Assembly: GCF_018320785.1 (NCBI RefSeq) | Contig: NC_054866.1 | Coordinates: 9,950,487 to 10,014,486 of the forward strand | Direction of reading: 5' to 3' | Length of the DNA: 64,000 nt | Source: Cheilinus undulatus | Taxonomy: Eukaryota; Chordata; Actinopteri; Labriformes; Labridae | Shown here: positions 23,560 through 36,900 of the stretch, one piece after another | Numbering within the stretch: position 1 is the stretch's first letter | How the letters are laid out: each line of letters opens with the position of its first letter | Made by a program: the position numbers and the translations under genes | The notes under the pieces: model-generated | Seen by the model: the letters and a program-made list of their open reading frames with translations, nothing else | What the model was told of the DNA's origin: nothing | Database searches by the model: none

Positions 23560-25321
23560 GACTAAATACTTAATTTGTACCTGGCATCTTTTTAAGAGTT
23601 GACTGTTTTACCTTTTCCCTCCTCAGGCTCACAGGCTGCTCACATCCCTTCCATGACTGCTGAAGACATACCCGTATACATGCAACAGTTGAGGAGGCTG
23701 TGGATCACCACTTGGCCCATGGTAAACAACGTATTGGCACAGCCCTGGAGGGTGATAAATCCTGAAATCAGGTAAAGTCAGGACAATTTTCCTGTGTAGT
23801 TTCACTTTCTATTATTCATACTTGCAGAAAAAATTGTTTGCTGTATTGTTGTCATGAGGTGCCTTTTTAAAGCCTTTAGTTGCTCATTGTTGGTTTTATT
23901 TACAGTGTGCTTATATGGTGTTGCACCCCCTTTTGTTTTTCTCTCAGTGCTCAGGTCAAATCCCTTTTGCAAATGGTACAGGCAAACATCCAAGACAAGA
24001 TCCAGGGAACTCAAGAAACTGTCCGAACCGTTTCTGATGCTGTCCACCACCGTAATGGAAGCCACAGCAGAAATGCGAGAATCCATTATGGCGGAAATTG
24101 ATAACCTTAAATTACAGCTTGATCCCCACCGTGAAAAAGCACAAGAAGTTTTCAGCAGCCACCTGGAGCAGTACCAGACCATAGTTGGACCCATCGCTGA
24201 GGAATACCAAAGAAGGAGTGAAGCTGAAATGGCTGCCCTCAAGGCCAAGCTGGAGCCAATCGGGGAAAATCTGAGAGAACTAGTACCACGTAATGTGGAG
24301 GAAACCAAGAACGCCCTAATGCCTATTTTGGGATTTTTGAAGTCAAGGGGGGAAACATGGTTGCAGACAGCAAAGGAGCATGTTGGCCCCTACATCCAAG
24401 CATACAAGACTGAGATCAAGAACTTTGTAAGAAATACAAAGGAGAGGGCAGGACGGATCACAGATGAAGAGTGGACATCCCTGCGTGAGAAGGTCACAGC
24501 ACACGGCCAAAAAATTGCTGAAAATCTCATGGAAATTAAGAGGGATATCTTTGGTTAGTCATCCCTAAATCCGCTCTACTCTGTTCTTTTAACCCCACCT
24601 TTCTATATCCAAAATCCATTCCACCTTCATCTCCATGACAACTTTCAACAAACCTTTGAATACACTCACACAACCACATGCTTCACTCTCTACATGTCAG
24701 GCCGAGCTTCTCTCATGTATGTGAATTTACCATCATGTGTCCGAATGATTCTATTGTGATGAGGAATAGATCAATAAACATCTGACTGTTATTACAACCA
24801 TGATCTCTGGCTATGATTTGAATGGATGTATCACTTAGATCAGGGGTGTCAAACTCAATCACAGCAAGGGCCAGAGTCTGGATTCAGGACCACCCTTAGG
24901 GCCTAACAGGGTCACACTTTTAACCATAAACTGTCAACCTTGCTTCACCGGTAATAAAATATGAAAATCCCCCCAAAAAACAACTTAGTGCTGATGATAA
25001 ATGATTTTGACATTTAAAAAGTTAAAAAGATAAGTTTAAAGGCTCCTACTCTGAGAAAAGAAAATGTATTAGTTCAAAAAGGTCAAAACATGAAATCAAA
25101 AAATTATGTTTTTTTTAATGGCAAATACTTTAGGAATAAGTCAATCATAAGCTTTAAAGGTCAAAATATGAAATAAAATCTGTAATCATTAAATTAAAAG
25201 TCAAAATATGATTCAAAATGTTAAATTGTGAGTCTAAAAGGCTTATGAAGTCAAAGTTTACTGTTGAAAATATGAGGTAAAATACAAAATAATTGTTTAA
25301 AAAGGTCAAAATATACTTCAA

Positions 25322-28300
25322 AAAGAACCCTGCATGATCAGACAAGTTTGTCTTGTTGGATAGATATTTGTATGTCTCAGATGTTTATTTAACTAAAATC
25401 CTCACTAAAAATCCCACATATCTACATCTTGAGTTCATATCAGCTCATAAACTCACCAGGAGACCGCCATGTTTTGATCCACATCACATTAGTGTGACAT
25501 TACGGTTCCGCAGCGCTCCTCTCCTCGCTAAGCAGTGACTGTTTTTCAGACGGTTTTGTTGCTTGCAGCTGTTGCTGCCATGAGTTTGCTGCGCGTTGGT
25601 TTTGTCTCCCTGCTGTCAAAGCTCTGTCATTCTTCTAAGTTTTACCTCAATAAAACTCCCTACAAGTGAGGAATTCACTATATAGTGGAGGTGTGCTTGG
25701 AGATTTTCAAAATAAAAGTATTATGTACATACGAACGAAGCTTCTCCAAAGAAATGCTGAAGTGGACTTTTAATTTGAAAGGCGCAATCAGGAAGTCCTT
25801 TCAGTTATCTTTACCTGAACCGTGTGGAAACAGAAAGCTTCATAAAGTAGTGATGTGCGATACCACTGATTTCCTTTCCGATCCGATACCAAGTAAAATT
25901 CAGGCTGGTATCGTCGATACTGATCCGATACCAATACTTTCCGTGAATTCTTAATCTTATTTTGATTCAGCCATGTGTGTAGACTCTTAAAACAGCCTAC
26001 ACTAAAACTAAAGAATTAATAGTTTTCATACACTTGCCATTATATATGAAAAGTTATGTGACTCATTGAAATTGCAAGTAAAATACATAATTTAATGAAA
26101 ATAAAATAAATGTCATAATAACTGCGTAAGTTTGTCAATACCTGCATTTTAAAATATTCCATTAACCATCAGTCAAAAGAAATCAGACTGAAAATAGCAC
26201 AAGTATTTTATAGATACAAAGTTATTATCAGTCTTATTTATAAAATGTTTTTCAATGTTACAATGTTACAATGTCATTTAGCAGACGCTTTTCTCCAAAG
26301 CGACGTACATTTGAGAGCGAGCAGTTGTATCTTTGTTTTTTAAAGCCCACAATGGCTGTTTTATTGCAAGAATTATGCATATTTTAGTAAGACCTAGCCT
26401 ATGTCATGTGTTATAACAATAGTGTAATGTTTTTAGTATCTGTCTCCCCCTTTTGGTTATTTAAGGTAATTGAATTTCTGTAGTGTAGTTTGCCATCAGA
26501 TCTGATTGGTTCATTTGGTCACATGACTTAGCTGAGTCACAGTAGGAGCTGTGGTTGGGAGACATTGCCATGCGGTCAGCCTGCTTCATCAGCTGCCTTT
26601 CTTTCCTTCCCCGTTCCTGAAAGCATCGCTTGTAAGTTTGTTTTTCACTTGTGGCTTATTATATTGATTCATCTCTGTTGTTTATGTTTCATATTGCCAT
26701 AAATCAAAATTTAGAAGTGAGCTAATGATGCTGAGAGATAGCCGTACATGATGCTAGTTTTTTCCTATGCTAGTTTTGATAGCTTTAATTTGCATGTAGC
26801 ACGGCTACTGATTTATGTTGAATTTATGACTGTTTGTAGTGTTTCAGTTATATATGAACCTAATTTCTGATTGATATTCTTGTACAGTAGATTTATGCAG
26901 CAGCTGTTTTGTATGCATGTATGATGTGTATTTAATTGCATCATATAACTGATACAGAATTATTTGTATATTTCAGTTATACAAAAATAAAACGAAAGAG
27001 AATGACAGCAACAGTAAAGACCTTGCAACTTTACTCCAGCTTCTGACGTCTCTTCAGTCTGTTAGCTATCTGTCGATTTGTGTACGGACAATCACACACA
27101 TTGAGGACAGAATAGCCTATGTAATCCCCTTTAAATGTTTTACTTTACAGGTAACCTTACCTGACTAAATTTAGGCCTACTGAATGGATGTGAGGTGATC
27201 TCAGGGACAAAGATTTTACTCCAAGCTGAACTCATGCAGTTGTTTATTGTGGCATTTCTTAATTTCATTACTGATTTAATGACCATATTTATTAATGAAC
27301 ATTTGAATAGAATGGGATTCCGTAGCTTTAAGAATGCAGGGAACTCATGTTGTTTGACCATTAAAACAAAACCCAAGTCTAGTAGTCAGACGTATATATC
27401 ACTTTCCCAAAATTCAGGGGCAGTGCTACACATCTCCAACAGCTCCTTATATATTATTATTTTATCCTATATATTATATCCTTATATTATTATTATATAT
27501 TATTCTCTCTGTCTGCACCTGGATAGTGTCTGCCCGCAGCACTAAAAGGACTCTCGAGTGACGTCTGTCTCGCCCTGGCAGCACCTGTCTCTCTCCTCTC
27601 CTGCTCTCTGGATCGCCTCATCATATTCTGTTTTATGATTCTCAGGTGTTTAACGGGGTTTGTGGTGTTGCCACAATACTTAACTGTCTTCTTACACACA
27701 TCACGTGCCATATCGTTGCTGTTTGTGGTTCTGAAATGTCCACGTGCGATCATGCGTTTTAGCTAGCAGCATTGCGCTGTGAATCTGTGACGCTCTTACA
27801 GAGCCGTATTACGCATGTGACTGACAGGCGAAAGAAGAAGTGGTTCCTACCAACTGGGAATGATACAACAAGTTCGTGATAGTTTTACTTTCCATTGTGT
27901 TCCTGATAATGGTAAACTATATATTTGTTCACAGTTGTTAAAATATCGATATTTTCACATGAGAATCGATTCTAGAACATAAATCTCTGGTATTGGAAGG
28001 ATCGATATTTCAGTATCGATCCGCACATCACTTTCATAAAGAAGAGAAGTTCGGGGAACAACTTTATTAAACAGACGCATTTTAGCTCGTGGCCTTCATC
28101 TGGTTCATCACAAAAACAGATTTCAAACATTTTCTACCCATGTGGACATAAATACTTGCTACAACAAGGTAAATATGGCTCTGTATTTATCATTTTCCTG
28201 TCGAGATGGACAGATAACCGCTCATGGTGCAAATATAAAATAGAAGAGACCTCTAATTTTAGGGTCCTCCATGTGTGAGACGTGCTGCGTTTCTGAGATG

Positions 28301-28542
28301 TAGCCCTAACACTGGCTACCGCTCTGAAACAGGTTACTGCACAGGAGCAGTGAGGATCACACCACTGAACTGTGACGTCACCGTGCCAGCGCAGACCAAA
28401 ACATGGCGGTCTCCTGGTTAATTTACAAAGTCAAATGACTCAAAATGCAGATATCTTGTGAGTTTTTTAGTTCAATAACTATATGAGAGATACAAATATC
28501 TATCCAACAAGATGAACTTGTCTGATCATGCAGAGTTCTTTG
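25322..28542. mobile_element. Long-inverted-repeat element, middle layer (unit 2)
   Basis: Duplicate of 1474-4687. The arms carry CTGCATGATCAGACAAGTT and the inner GGAGACCGCCATGTTTT in inverted orientation. Confidence 0.55.
25848..28033 (-). mobile_element. Inner hAT relic with BED-finger fragment (unit 2)
   Basis: Duplicate of 1999-4178. Target duplication TCATAAAG at 25840-25847 and 28034-28041. The BED-like frame is at 27493-27753 on the minus strand, shorter than in unit 1 because of a small indel. Confidence 0.75.
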
Positions 28543-28981
28543 TAAAAATTAGAATTCTGAATCTTAAAGCACAAAGTTTTATACCAGAAGTCAAAATTAG
28601 GAGTTAAAATGCTCAAAGTAAGACATTTTTGTGACTTAATAAGAATATCTTAAATTCTCAAGGATAAGTTCACATTTTATACTTCTGCAGACCTCATAGT
28701 GATGGGCCAGTTAGCACAGTAACATGAGATCATGTTGCGGGTGGGATTTTACCGTTCCACGGGCTGGATTTGGACCCCGGGCCTTGAGTTTGACATCTGT
28801 GACTTGGATGTAGAGTAGTTTACCTTTTTACCCATTCATTAGTTTTCTACGCTGAAGCCCACCTAAGCCCGATGATGGCTTTTTAACCTTTATGCTGTCC
28901 TCGAGTTTGGCTCGTTTTCAAGCGTTTTTACTGAATAAATTTGGGATTCATTGATGTAGTTGCCTAAGAATAACATGGATG

Positions 28982-29219
28982 TTTCCTACAACACATAGTC
29001 CAAAAAGGTTCATTATGTCTGTGCTTAATGATATACTTTTACTTTCGTCTATAACAGACAAAAAAAGTTTTGAGTTCATACCTTTACACGTTTCGACCTT
29101 TCCGTTTTCATCAGAAGTGTCACCTGATGGTAGTGTGACGTGTCCTTATCAGCTGAGGGTGTGAACTAAAAGCTTTTTTGTCTGTTATAGATGAAAGTAT
29201 AAGTATTTCCTACAACACA
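28982..29219. repeat. Hairpin repeat with hammerhead-like core (unit 2)
   Basis: Duplicate of 5127-5363. Here the minus-strand loop reads CTGATGAAAACGGAAAGG then TCGAAACG, so both conserved hammerhead boxes (CTGATGA and GAAA) are present at about 29088-29115. Confidence 0.45.
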
Positions 29220-30825
29220 CTTTGAAAACACCCTGGATCAGCTTTTCATAAACTTCAGTATTCTATGACAACAACACTGAGACAACAGATTACTTTGACT
29301 TTCAAAGGTTTATTTGCTGTTGTGCATTTATGTAAACAATAAAATAAATACTTTAAAAATGAGCAGTTATCACATACAGAGCAGAGCAGAGTCGAGTGGT
29401 GCTTCTGACATGCACCATGAACGGATCACAGTACAATCTGAGGAAAGCAGAGCATTGACTAAAGAGTTCAAGAGTAGAGTTGGACTGCAAAGACGTGGAA
29501 ACTGCAGGTAAGAAAAAGAGAAAGTGTTGTGAAGTTTTTGTAACGTGTCATTGATTTAATACGTGGGTTCATCTGCAACTCTGTTACTACCAACAATAAT
29601 CAGTCCTGGCTTTTGTAAAGTAGTTGCTGTTTGCACCGATGCCTATTTGCATGTGAGGAGAACATTACATTTACATTTACATTACATACATTTTTTTTTA
29701 CATGCTCACAAATAGGATACAAACACCCAGGGTGCTATTGCTTTGCAAATCAATCTGCTTGATTTACCCTGTGCACATGTGCCATGGATTAGCTATCTTT
29801 TCCTGTCATTTGCACAGGTTTAGGAGTGCAAAAGCAGTGCAATTCTTTTGTGTTTTTGACTCTATATATTTATCTTTTTTTCTTAGGCTTGGCTCTTTTG
29901 CTCTTCCATTGTTTACTTAACTTCAATATATGACTATATGAGCAGAAATGACAGAAAAATAAAAAATCGACGTTTTCTTAATCATATTTTTGTTTCATAA
30001 ACATGGAATTTCAGTGCAAATGCTTTCAGATAAATTAACATGCACTGAAAGTGTTTGTGGGGTCACAAAGTACAGTTAATGAGCTGCTGTCATTTATTTA
30101 TATCAATCAGGTATCTGCAAAATCACTCACATTTTTGGGTTCCCTGTCTGCTCTGACACTAACGGCTCCACTAAAAGGTCAGTTCTAAAGGGGGCTTATA
30201 ACTCTGACCTGGTAGTTTTTGGTTTCAGTGAAATAATTTTGTTTCTGTGTGTAAATTAAAATAATATAAGCATCCAATATAAAACTAGGATGTTTGGAAA
30301 AGCTGTGTTAAAAACTCTCCACTCTGTTTAACAGCGCTTGGGAAATACTCAAGATAAAGTAGGGAGGCTAATAATTATGTCCTTATGTGTGTTGTCATTT
30401 TTGGAAGTGTTATATTTTTCCAATATGACAGAGCTCCAGTTACTCTTGAAGATCTATGAAGAATATACACTATACATCCTTAAGGAACACCTAAAGTTAC
30501 AGGTGGACACTCTAACTCAGTGGATAACTTCCCTCATGGTGTAAATGTGTCTAACAAAAAAACAACAATCCATTGGAAACATAATCAAAAGAGCCCCAAC
30601 AGGGATCACTGTACAACAGGCCATATGCAAACACATCTAAACACTTTTCCCAGGGGCATGATGGGGAACTTCCCCCTAACATCCACCCAGATTTTAAAAT
30701 GCAGTTTAAAATTACACTTAAGGGGTTCAAATCAGCTCAGAAATGTTAAACCCTGAGATATCAACACTCCAGTTTTGCTGTTTGTGGATCTGATGAGGAA
30801 TCACTTCGTGCTTCTGTGCAGTCAA
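29220..30825. other. A-B intergenic DNA without recognised genes (unit 2)
   Basis: Copy of 5364-6971. Apart from the ACATTT repeats near 29660-29690 nothing specific is seen. Confidence 0.4.
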
Positions 30826-31558
30826 CAGAGGTGGAAAAAGTACAACAGTATTGTTCTCAAGTAAAAAGTACAGTTATTCTGGTTAAAACTTAAGTTAAAG
30901 TAAAAGTACCGATTTAAAAATGTACTCCAAAAGGTACAAGTACCCCCCAAAACATACCGAGTTACAATATTTTTTTTCGGAGGAGTCTTATTTTTTCAAG
31001 TAAGAATTAACAGAGTTACAAGTCATCTCAAAAGAGCCACATGTGAATGCTGATTTACGTAAGTATGTCCAGAATGCTGCTGCTAGCGCTAAAAAGTGTA
31101 GCACATCCATTTTAAAAGTCCTAAAATTTTAAAACTTGTTTTTAAAATACTCCATCGCTTGCTTACTTCCTATTTATCTGAACTTTTAATCCTCTACAAT
31201 CCAACACTCTCATCACTCTCATCACCCTTTTTCAGTTTGTAGTGGACATTCTGAGCAGTAATAATCACATTCAAGATGACGGAATCAGTTGCCCCCTCAC
31301 ATTAGATCTGCCAACTCACCAGGTTTGTTTGAATCAGTTTAAAGTGCTATTTTTCTTTCCTTGACCTATGACTCAAATTAGACTGTTCTCTTATACCTCT
31401 TTCTATTAACACAACATTCCCAGTGTTAACATCTTCTCACAGTCTCTGTTTATTGAGCTGTTTTGTATGTACATGTTTATTTGTATCGAGCCTTTCTCTA
31501 TAAAGCACTTTGGTTGGCTCATGCTGTTTTTAAATGTGCTATATAACAAATTTGATTC
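30826..31558 (+). mobile_element. Truncated MITE and LINE 3' fragment (unit 2)
   Basis: Copy of the CAGAGGTGGAAAAAGTAC MITE, followed from 31066 by the L2/Rex1-group LINE tail that ends in TATAACAAATTTGATT. Confidence 0.5.
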
Positions 31559-31963
31559 TGACTGGTTCTGTATATTCATAGGAAGAAAGAAAATGTTGCC
31601 TTCTCTGTATCAGGTTAATGATTGTCATTAATAATACGTGGAAATCACTTGATGCCAAGTGGTTTGTGTTCCTTGCGTAACATTTGTTCCAGCCGCCCAC
31701 ATACAAACTCATGTCATCAATGTGTAACAAAAAGCTGGAAAAACATCGAAAGCGTCAATAGAAATGCTTCCTAAAAGCACTGTTGATTTCTGTAAAAATA
31801 GGTGTCATTAAAAAATATCTCAACAGAATCCTTTTATAACATTGCACCACCTCAGCCTGTACACAGTTAACAGTCGAAAAAACACAGTGTTTCACAGATA
31901 GAAATGACGAGTTGAGGGGGGTTTCTTTTCATCTACCAAGGAGGAGGATGGATAGTTTTAAGT
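31559..31963. other. Unassigned intergenic DNA (unit 2)
   Basis: Copy of 7711-8112; nothing recognised. Confidence 0.4.
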
Positions 31964-32695
31964 TAGGGGTGTCAAACTCAAGGCCCATGGGCAAAATCAA
32001 GCCTGTGGACACTTATACCGGGCCAGCAAAATTATGTCATATTATCATTAAAAAAGATATATTTATAGGTCATTATTTTGAATTTTATCTCAGGTTTTAA
32101 CCTTTTTAACTCCTAACTTTGACTTGCAATCCCGTATTTTGACCTTTTAGTCATCTTGCTCTCTGTCCCTGCTCTCTTCACCTCCATCATCCTCACCTTG
32201 CTCTGTATCCCTGCTTTCTTCACCTCTCTTATCCTCACCTTGACCTCCATCCCTGCCTCGTTCACCTCCATCATACTCACTTTTTCTATGTCCCTGCTTT
32301 CTTTACCTCCATCATTCTCTTCTTGCTCTTTGTCCTTGCCATCTTCTCCTCTATCTTCTCTTCCTGCTCTCTGTCCCTGCTTTCTTCACCTCCATTGTTC
32401 TCTTTTTTCTTTGTATTGCTGCTTTCTTCTCCTCCATCATCCTCTTCTGCTTTCTTCACCTCCATCACCCTCATTTTGCTCTCTGTCCCTGTTTTCCTCA
32501 CCGCCATCATCCTCATCTTGTTCTTTGTCCTTTTCATTTTTCTCCTCCATCATCCTCTTCTTGCTCTCTGTCCTGGCTTTCTTCACATCCATCATCCTCA
32601 ACTTGCTTTCCATTGCCGCTTTCTTCTCCTCCGTTGTCTTCTTCTGGCTCACTGCTTTCTTCTCCTCCATCATCCTCTCCTTGCTTTCTGTCCAC
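31964..32695. repeat. hAT fragment and 39-bp minisatellite (unit 2)
   Basis: hAT-family left end GGGGTGTCAAACTCAAGG, then from 32155 the same CT-rich 39-bp array as in unit 1. Here the first repeat contains two additional bases (CTGCTCTCTTCACC), so the plus-strand frame differs from unit 1. Confidence 0.75.
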
Positions 32696-33290
32696 TGTCA
32701 ATATATATTCAGAAAAGTCTACAGTACTATAAATGTATTTCTTTACTTCTGTATTTGATGCAAACTTCAGTCTGTTGACCATGTCATGTAGTCACTTTTG
32801 ATTCAATAGTGATCCTTATTATTAAAAAAGTCAAATTTATAGAACACACAGGCTTCTCAAGCACCCTCCCACCATCACCTACATGGGCCCGGATCTCCTT
32901 TTTGCTCCTTGTGCTACACCTACACTTCTACCTACTCCTCTTCAGACACACTCAATTTTGTTTATTTTTGTATGTTGTTTTAGATTTTTATATTGTTCAA
33001 AATACGGTTATTCATTCAAATAAACTACAAGTTAAAAAATAGTTACATAAGTTTTAATCAGGCGCTTGTTGTCTCAGGCCACTTTGTAATCTAAAGTCGG
33101 TTTCATTGTCATTTTATCAGCCTGTGACACAACTATAATGGTTTAGATTATTGCAGAAAAATCATTGTCAGAAGTATGTCCAAAACAAAATGAGACAAGT
33201 TAGAAATTTCTTTAAAAGCACAAAAAATGTTCAAACCTTCTTGATACGTATTACTCATAGATAGAGGCAGATTGAACCACCGATTTTAAT
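32696..33290. other. Unassigned DNA upstream of the B2 promoter
   Basis: Copy of 8843-9440; nothing recognised. Confidence 0.4.
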
Positions 33291-33294
33291 ACAT

Positions 33295-33546
33295 AAACCT
33301 CTACTAAAGTCCTGATTCATGTTTGGTGCTGATAAGGACTGTTGGTGTTTGTGCTCTGGTTGATTGTTTGCCCTGTAGGTGACCATTGAACTCCCAACCC
33401 ACTCTCCATGAGGGTGAGGGTTTGAGGCTGAGGTCCACTGCCATGGGGACACGCTGTCTCCACATCCGTAGACCCATCCCTCCATCGGTCACCATAAAAA
33501 CTCTGCTGATGCTGAAGTTCTCCAGTCCTGTCACAAGCTCCACCAG
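33295..33546 (+). promoter_or_regulatory. Promoter and non-coding exon 1 of B2
   Basis: TATA-like CATAAAAA at 33493-33500, exon 1 ending at 33546 before GTAAGAAG, DR1 motif TGACCATTGAACT at 33380-33392, and the forkhead-like TGTTTGC just upstream. Near-identical to the B1 promoter. Confidence 0.65.
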
Positions 33547-33990
33547 GTAAGAAGAGCAGCTGTTGTTACTGTTACTGTGTTTTTGAGGAGGAAGGAAAAA
33601 TACTTCAGAACAGCTTTATTTCTGTCTCTCCATTAGCTTGTGAAATATTAACCCCTGTGTCACTGATGGATTTGATTGTATGAAGCTGTAACTTTGATAA
33701 TGTTCATCTTGCAGTTGAATTTTAGCACTATTTCAATGATTCCTGCTTCCAGATGATGAGTAGGATCAGAGATACAGGCTGTTAATTATTTGACTGTGAT
33801 TGAACTTTACAGCCTGGATCAGGATGAAGCATTTTGAGCTCTGTCTCTCATTGTAACCGGGCCTTTTAGACACACACACTTCCATTATTTATCTGAGTGT
33901 TGCTCATTTCTTTGCATTGTAAAAACTTCTTTGTGTTTGCTGAATTTTACAATAACCATTTTCCCTTTTTCTCCTCTCCAGACCGCCATC

Positions 33991-36900
33991 ATGAAGTACC
34001 TGTCTCTTGCTCTCGCCCTCCTGCTGGCTGTCGGTGAGTTCTGAATTCTTTGGTTCTGGAGCGTAAACAAAGAGTCTTTACCTGTATGAACATCTTAGTT
34101 CATCATAACATGATAGTTCAAATAATTCTACCTGGAACCTTCTTTACAGAAGAGGATAAGTTAAACCTGTGAAGGAAAAACATTAAAGGGCAAATCAAGA
34201 ATAAAATAAAAATTTCTAGACTAAAGTTGAAATGCAATTTCAAGAAAAAAGTCGAAACTTGCTAGTACAAACAGTGGATTAGTGAGTGTATAAGAGCTAA
34301 ATAGACAGAATGTCTATGTTATATCCAATTGTGAACTATAGCTTCACATGTTAATCAATATAAGGCATTTTTTAGAGAAAATTATAATTCTCTGCTGCTG
34401 TCTTAAACACTTGAACATTAACAGGAGATAACCTGTAGTGATGCAGGGGTGACAGACTGAACCTCAACACCTAATTGGAGAGCAAAAGAAGATTGATCAC
34501 TAGTTTATTGATCATGGACAGTACGTGTGGTTCTTTGGAAACTCTAGTTAAAAGTATGCGTACATGAAGCCATAGAGCACTATGTTACATTTTTGTATGG
34601 AATTTAGAAAATAAACATGTTTTTATTGCTGTCATGCAGCAGCTTCATGCCTTACCTTCAGAAATGTCTGCATTTGTTTAAACTGATTTTGCTTATCCTG
34701 TGTGATTGCATCACATTACTATATTTTATAAACTACAACAAACAGCCGATCTTAGACACTGTGTTTCTGAGCTAACAGAGGAAGAATCACTGTTGTTAAA
34801 TCCAGTTCTGAAGGATAGGGCATTCAGAGCAGTGTTGTAGTCAGGCCACCAAACCTCGAGTCCCGAGTCCTGAGTGTTCAAGTCTGAGTGCACCAAAGAA
34901 AAATCAGAGGTTAGTCAAGTTGAGTCCCCACTACATATGTTCAAGTCCTAGACGACACCCTAGTACCTAAAACCCAATAAAAATTAAATTATTAATCATT
35001 TTAAGCCAATCCAGCATCCAAGGTGGGCTACATTGATGTGTTAATTAATTTATGATTGTCTTCAACTTTTAATTTTAAAGGACTAGTGGAGCTGTTTACA
35101 ACAACTGTGCACGAATAAAACCAAACATCTAAAGATCAGTGGTTGAGTGGCCTTAGAGACAGAGTTCATTTTGGCAACTGTTTTTGTTCTGGTCTTTGGA
35201 CAAAAATATGTTAAGTTTTAGTCACATTTTAGTCATTTCTGTCCTTTTTAGTTTTAGTCTAGTTTTAGTCGACAAAAACTCCAAAACATTTTAGTCTAGT
35301 TTTAGTCCATATAAAGTCCTCACATTTTAGTCTGAACTTTTAGTACAAGCATTTATTTTCTTGCCTAAATCTGGTACCAAATCATGGTAGTGTGTTCTCT
35401 GCACTCTGCCAAACCTGGGGTCCCTGCTTTCTACAGCTGAGAGGAAGAATAGATACAGATGCATTTGCATTTTGACAGATTTACCCGCAGTGGAGAAATA
35501 TCACAGATCAGCGAAAGTCTAACAAAAACTAAATTACATTTTAGTTTAGTTTTGGTCAGTTTTAGTCATCACAGATCTATTTTCGTTAGCTTCAGTCTAG
35601 TTTTGTCATGGAAAAAAGGCTGCCAATGAATAGTTTTAGTCGTAGTTTTAGTCAACGAAATTAGCACTGGCCAGGATGCTAGGATATACAGCATAACAGA
35701 TTGGAACAGTTTCTCTGTGGAGTTTAGGGAGTCTTTGGTAAAAATGGGCCAAAAGATGTTGCCTCAAACCAATGCACAATTGAAAACTTTAGAATCATTT
35801 TATTTTTTACCTAGAAAACCTCTTCTTTCTTGGTCACTATTTTCCCATGGCTTTGGCTACTAGTTTTGCTCTCTTTCATTGCATAGTCACAAAACAACAC
35901 AGGCTTTCAGGGTATGAAATAAAATGCTTTTTAAATTTTTGGGAGTAAAAATGTTTGAGCCAACGTTGCTTTGTGGTCCATTTTACAAAAAGAACGCACT
36001 AAATTCTAGGGAGAAACTGTACCCACCTGTTACAGTGTACAGCCTAGCTTCCTGGCCGGCACCACAGACAATTATATACGTAGACACCTCACTGACTGTG
36101 TTTGCCCACTGCAGCTATACGTCAGCATGTCCGCCATATTTCCAGAGGCAAGACCGTTCCATAAACAAATTCAAGTATATAGGGGATGAAGGGTTTTGTT
36201 ATTGTTTGAAATGTTATTCCATGCCATCTTGTCAGCCCCATGCAGCACAGGAGTGAGGCATCTTGCCCAGGAATGCCTCTGGCAAAATGACGGCGGCGTT
36301 GACGTACGGCCCACTGGCCAATGGGGTGTCTACGTATATAATGTCTATGGCCGACACAACCAGCAAGTCCATCTTAAAGAGGCATTGCTCACTGAAATCA
36401 CAGGATGCTACGTATCTCATTTGATTGAACGTCTTGACATTTTGTTGGGGGGCTAAGCGCACAATCACAAATGCCATCACAGCCATGCTAATAATGGATC
36501 TGAGTTTATCCCTGTTAGTAAGATTAATCTTGACAGCCCTAATATCTTCTTAAGTGCAATTTATTTTCCTGCCATCTTCTTAGAGTCTTTGTTTTTTTTT
36601 TTTCTCTATATCTTTTGTTTTATTTCCTCTACAGGCTCCCGGGCTGCGCCCATGTCTTTTGATGATGCACCCTCAGCATTAAACCATGCTAGGAGTGTTA
36701 TGAATATGTACCTGGACATTGTCAAAGACAGTACCCTCAGAGCTCTGGAACAGATTGACCATGCTGAAACCAGGTAATGCCATGTCTTTTATTCTCCAGT
36801 CCCACTGTGGTTAACATCTCTTTGCATGATATCCCTTCATATAGTCCTGTAGACTTCTGTTACTCATGGAGGATTTTTTTACAGTATGCTTAAATAGTGT

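Larger units (their letters stand above)
22292..24558 (+). pseudogene. apoa1: Apolipoprotein A-I-like gene A, copy A2, frameshifted
   Basis: Coding parts are 22292-22334 (signal peptide MNYLALTLALLLAVG), 23627-23771 and 23948-24558, with GT-AG borders. Two lesions are seen. Exon 3 lacks one G in GAGGGAGG and two G in a G-run compared with A3. The net loss is three bases, so about 20 residues are read in another frame without a stop. Exon 4 lacks two bases relative to A1 near 24043 (GTCCACCACC against GTCCGCACCACC), leading to a stop at 24099-24101 and a 113-residue product without the 22-mer helices. The exon 4 lesion is shared with A3. AATAAA lies at 24773-24778. It is a genuine inactive copy or, less likely, a repeated consensus error. 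Confidence 0.75.
24841..28801. mobile_element. Outer hAT relic of the nest (unit 2)
   Basis: Same insertion as 993-4946, duplicated with the unit: left end CAGGGGTGTCAAACTCAA, right end GACATCTGTG, target duplication ACTTAGAT/ACTTGGAT. Confidence 0.75.
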
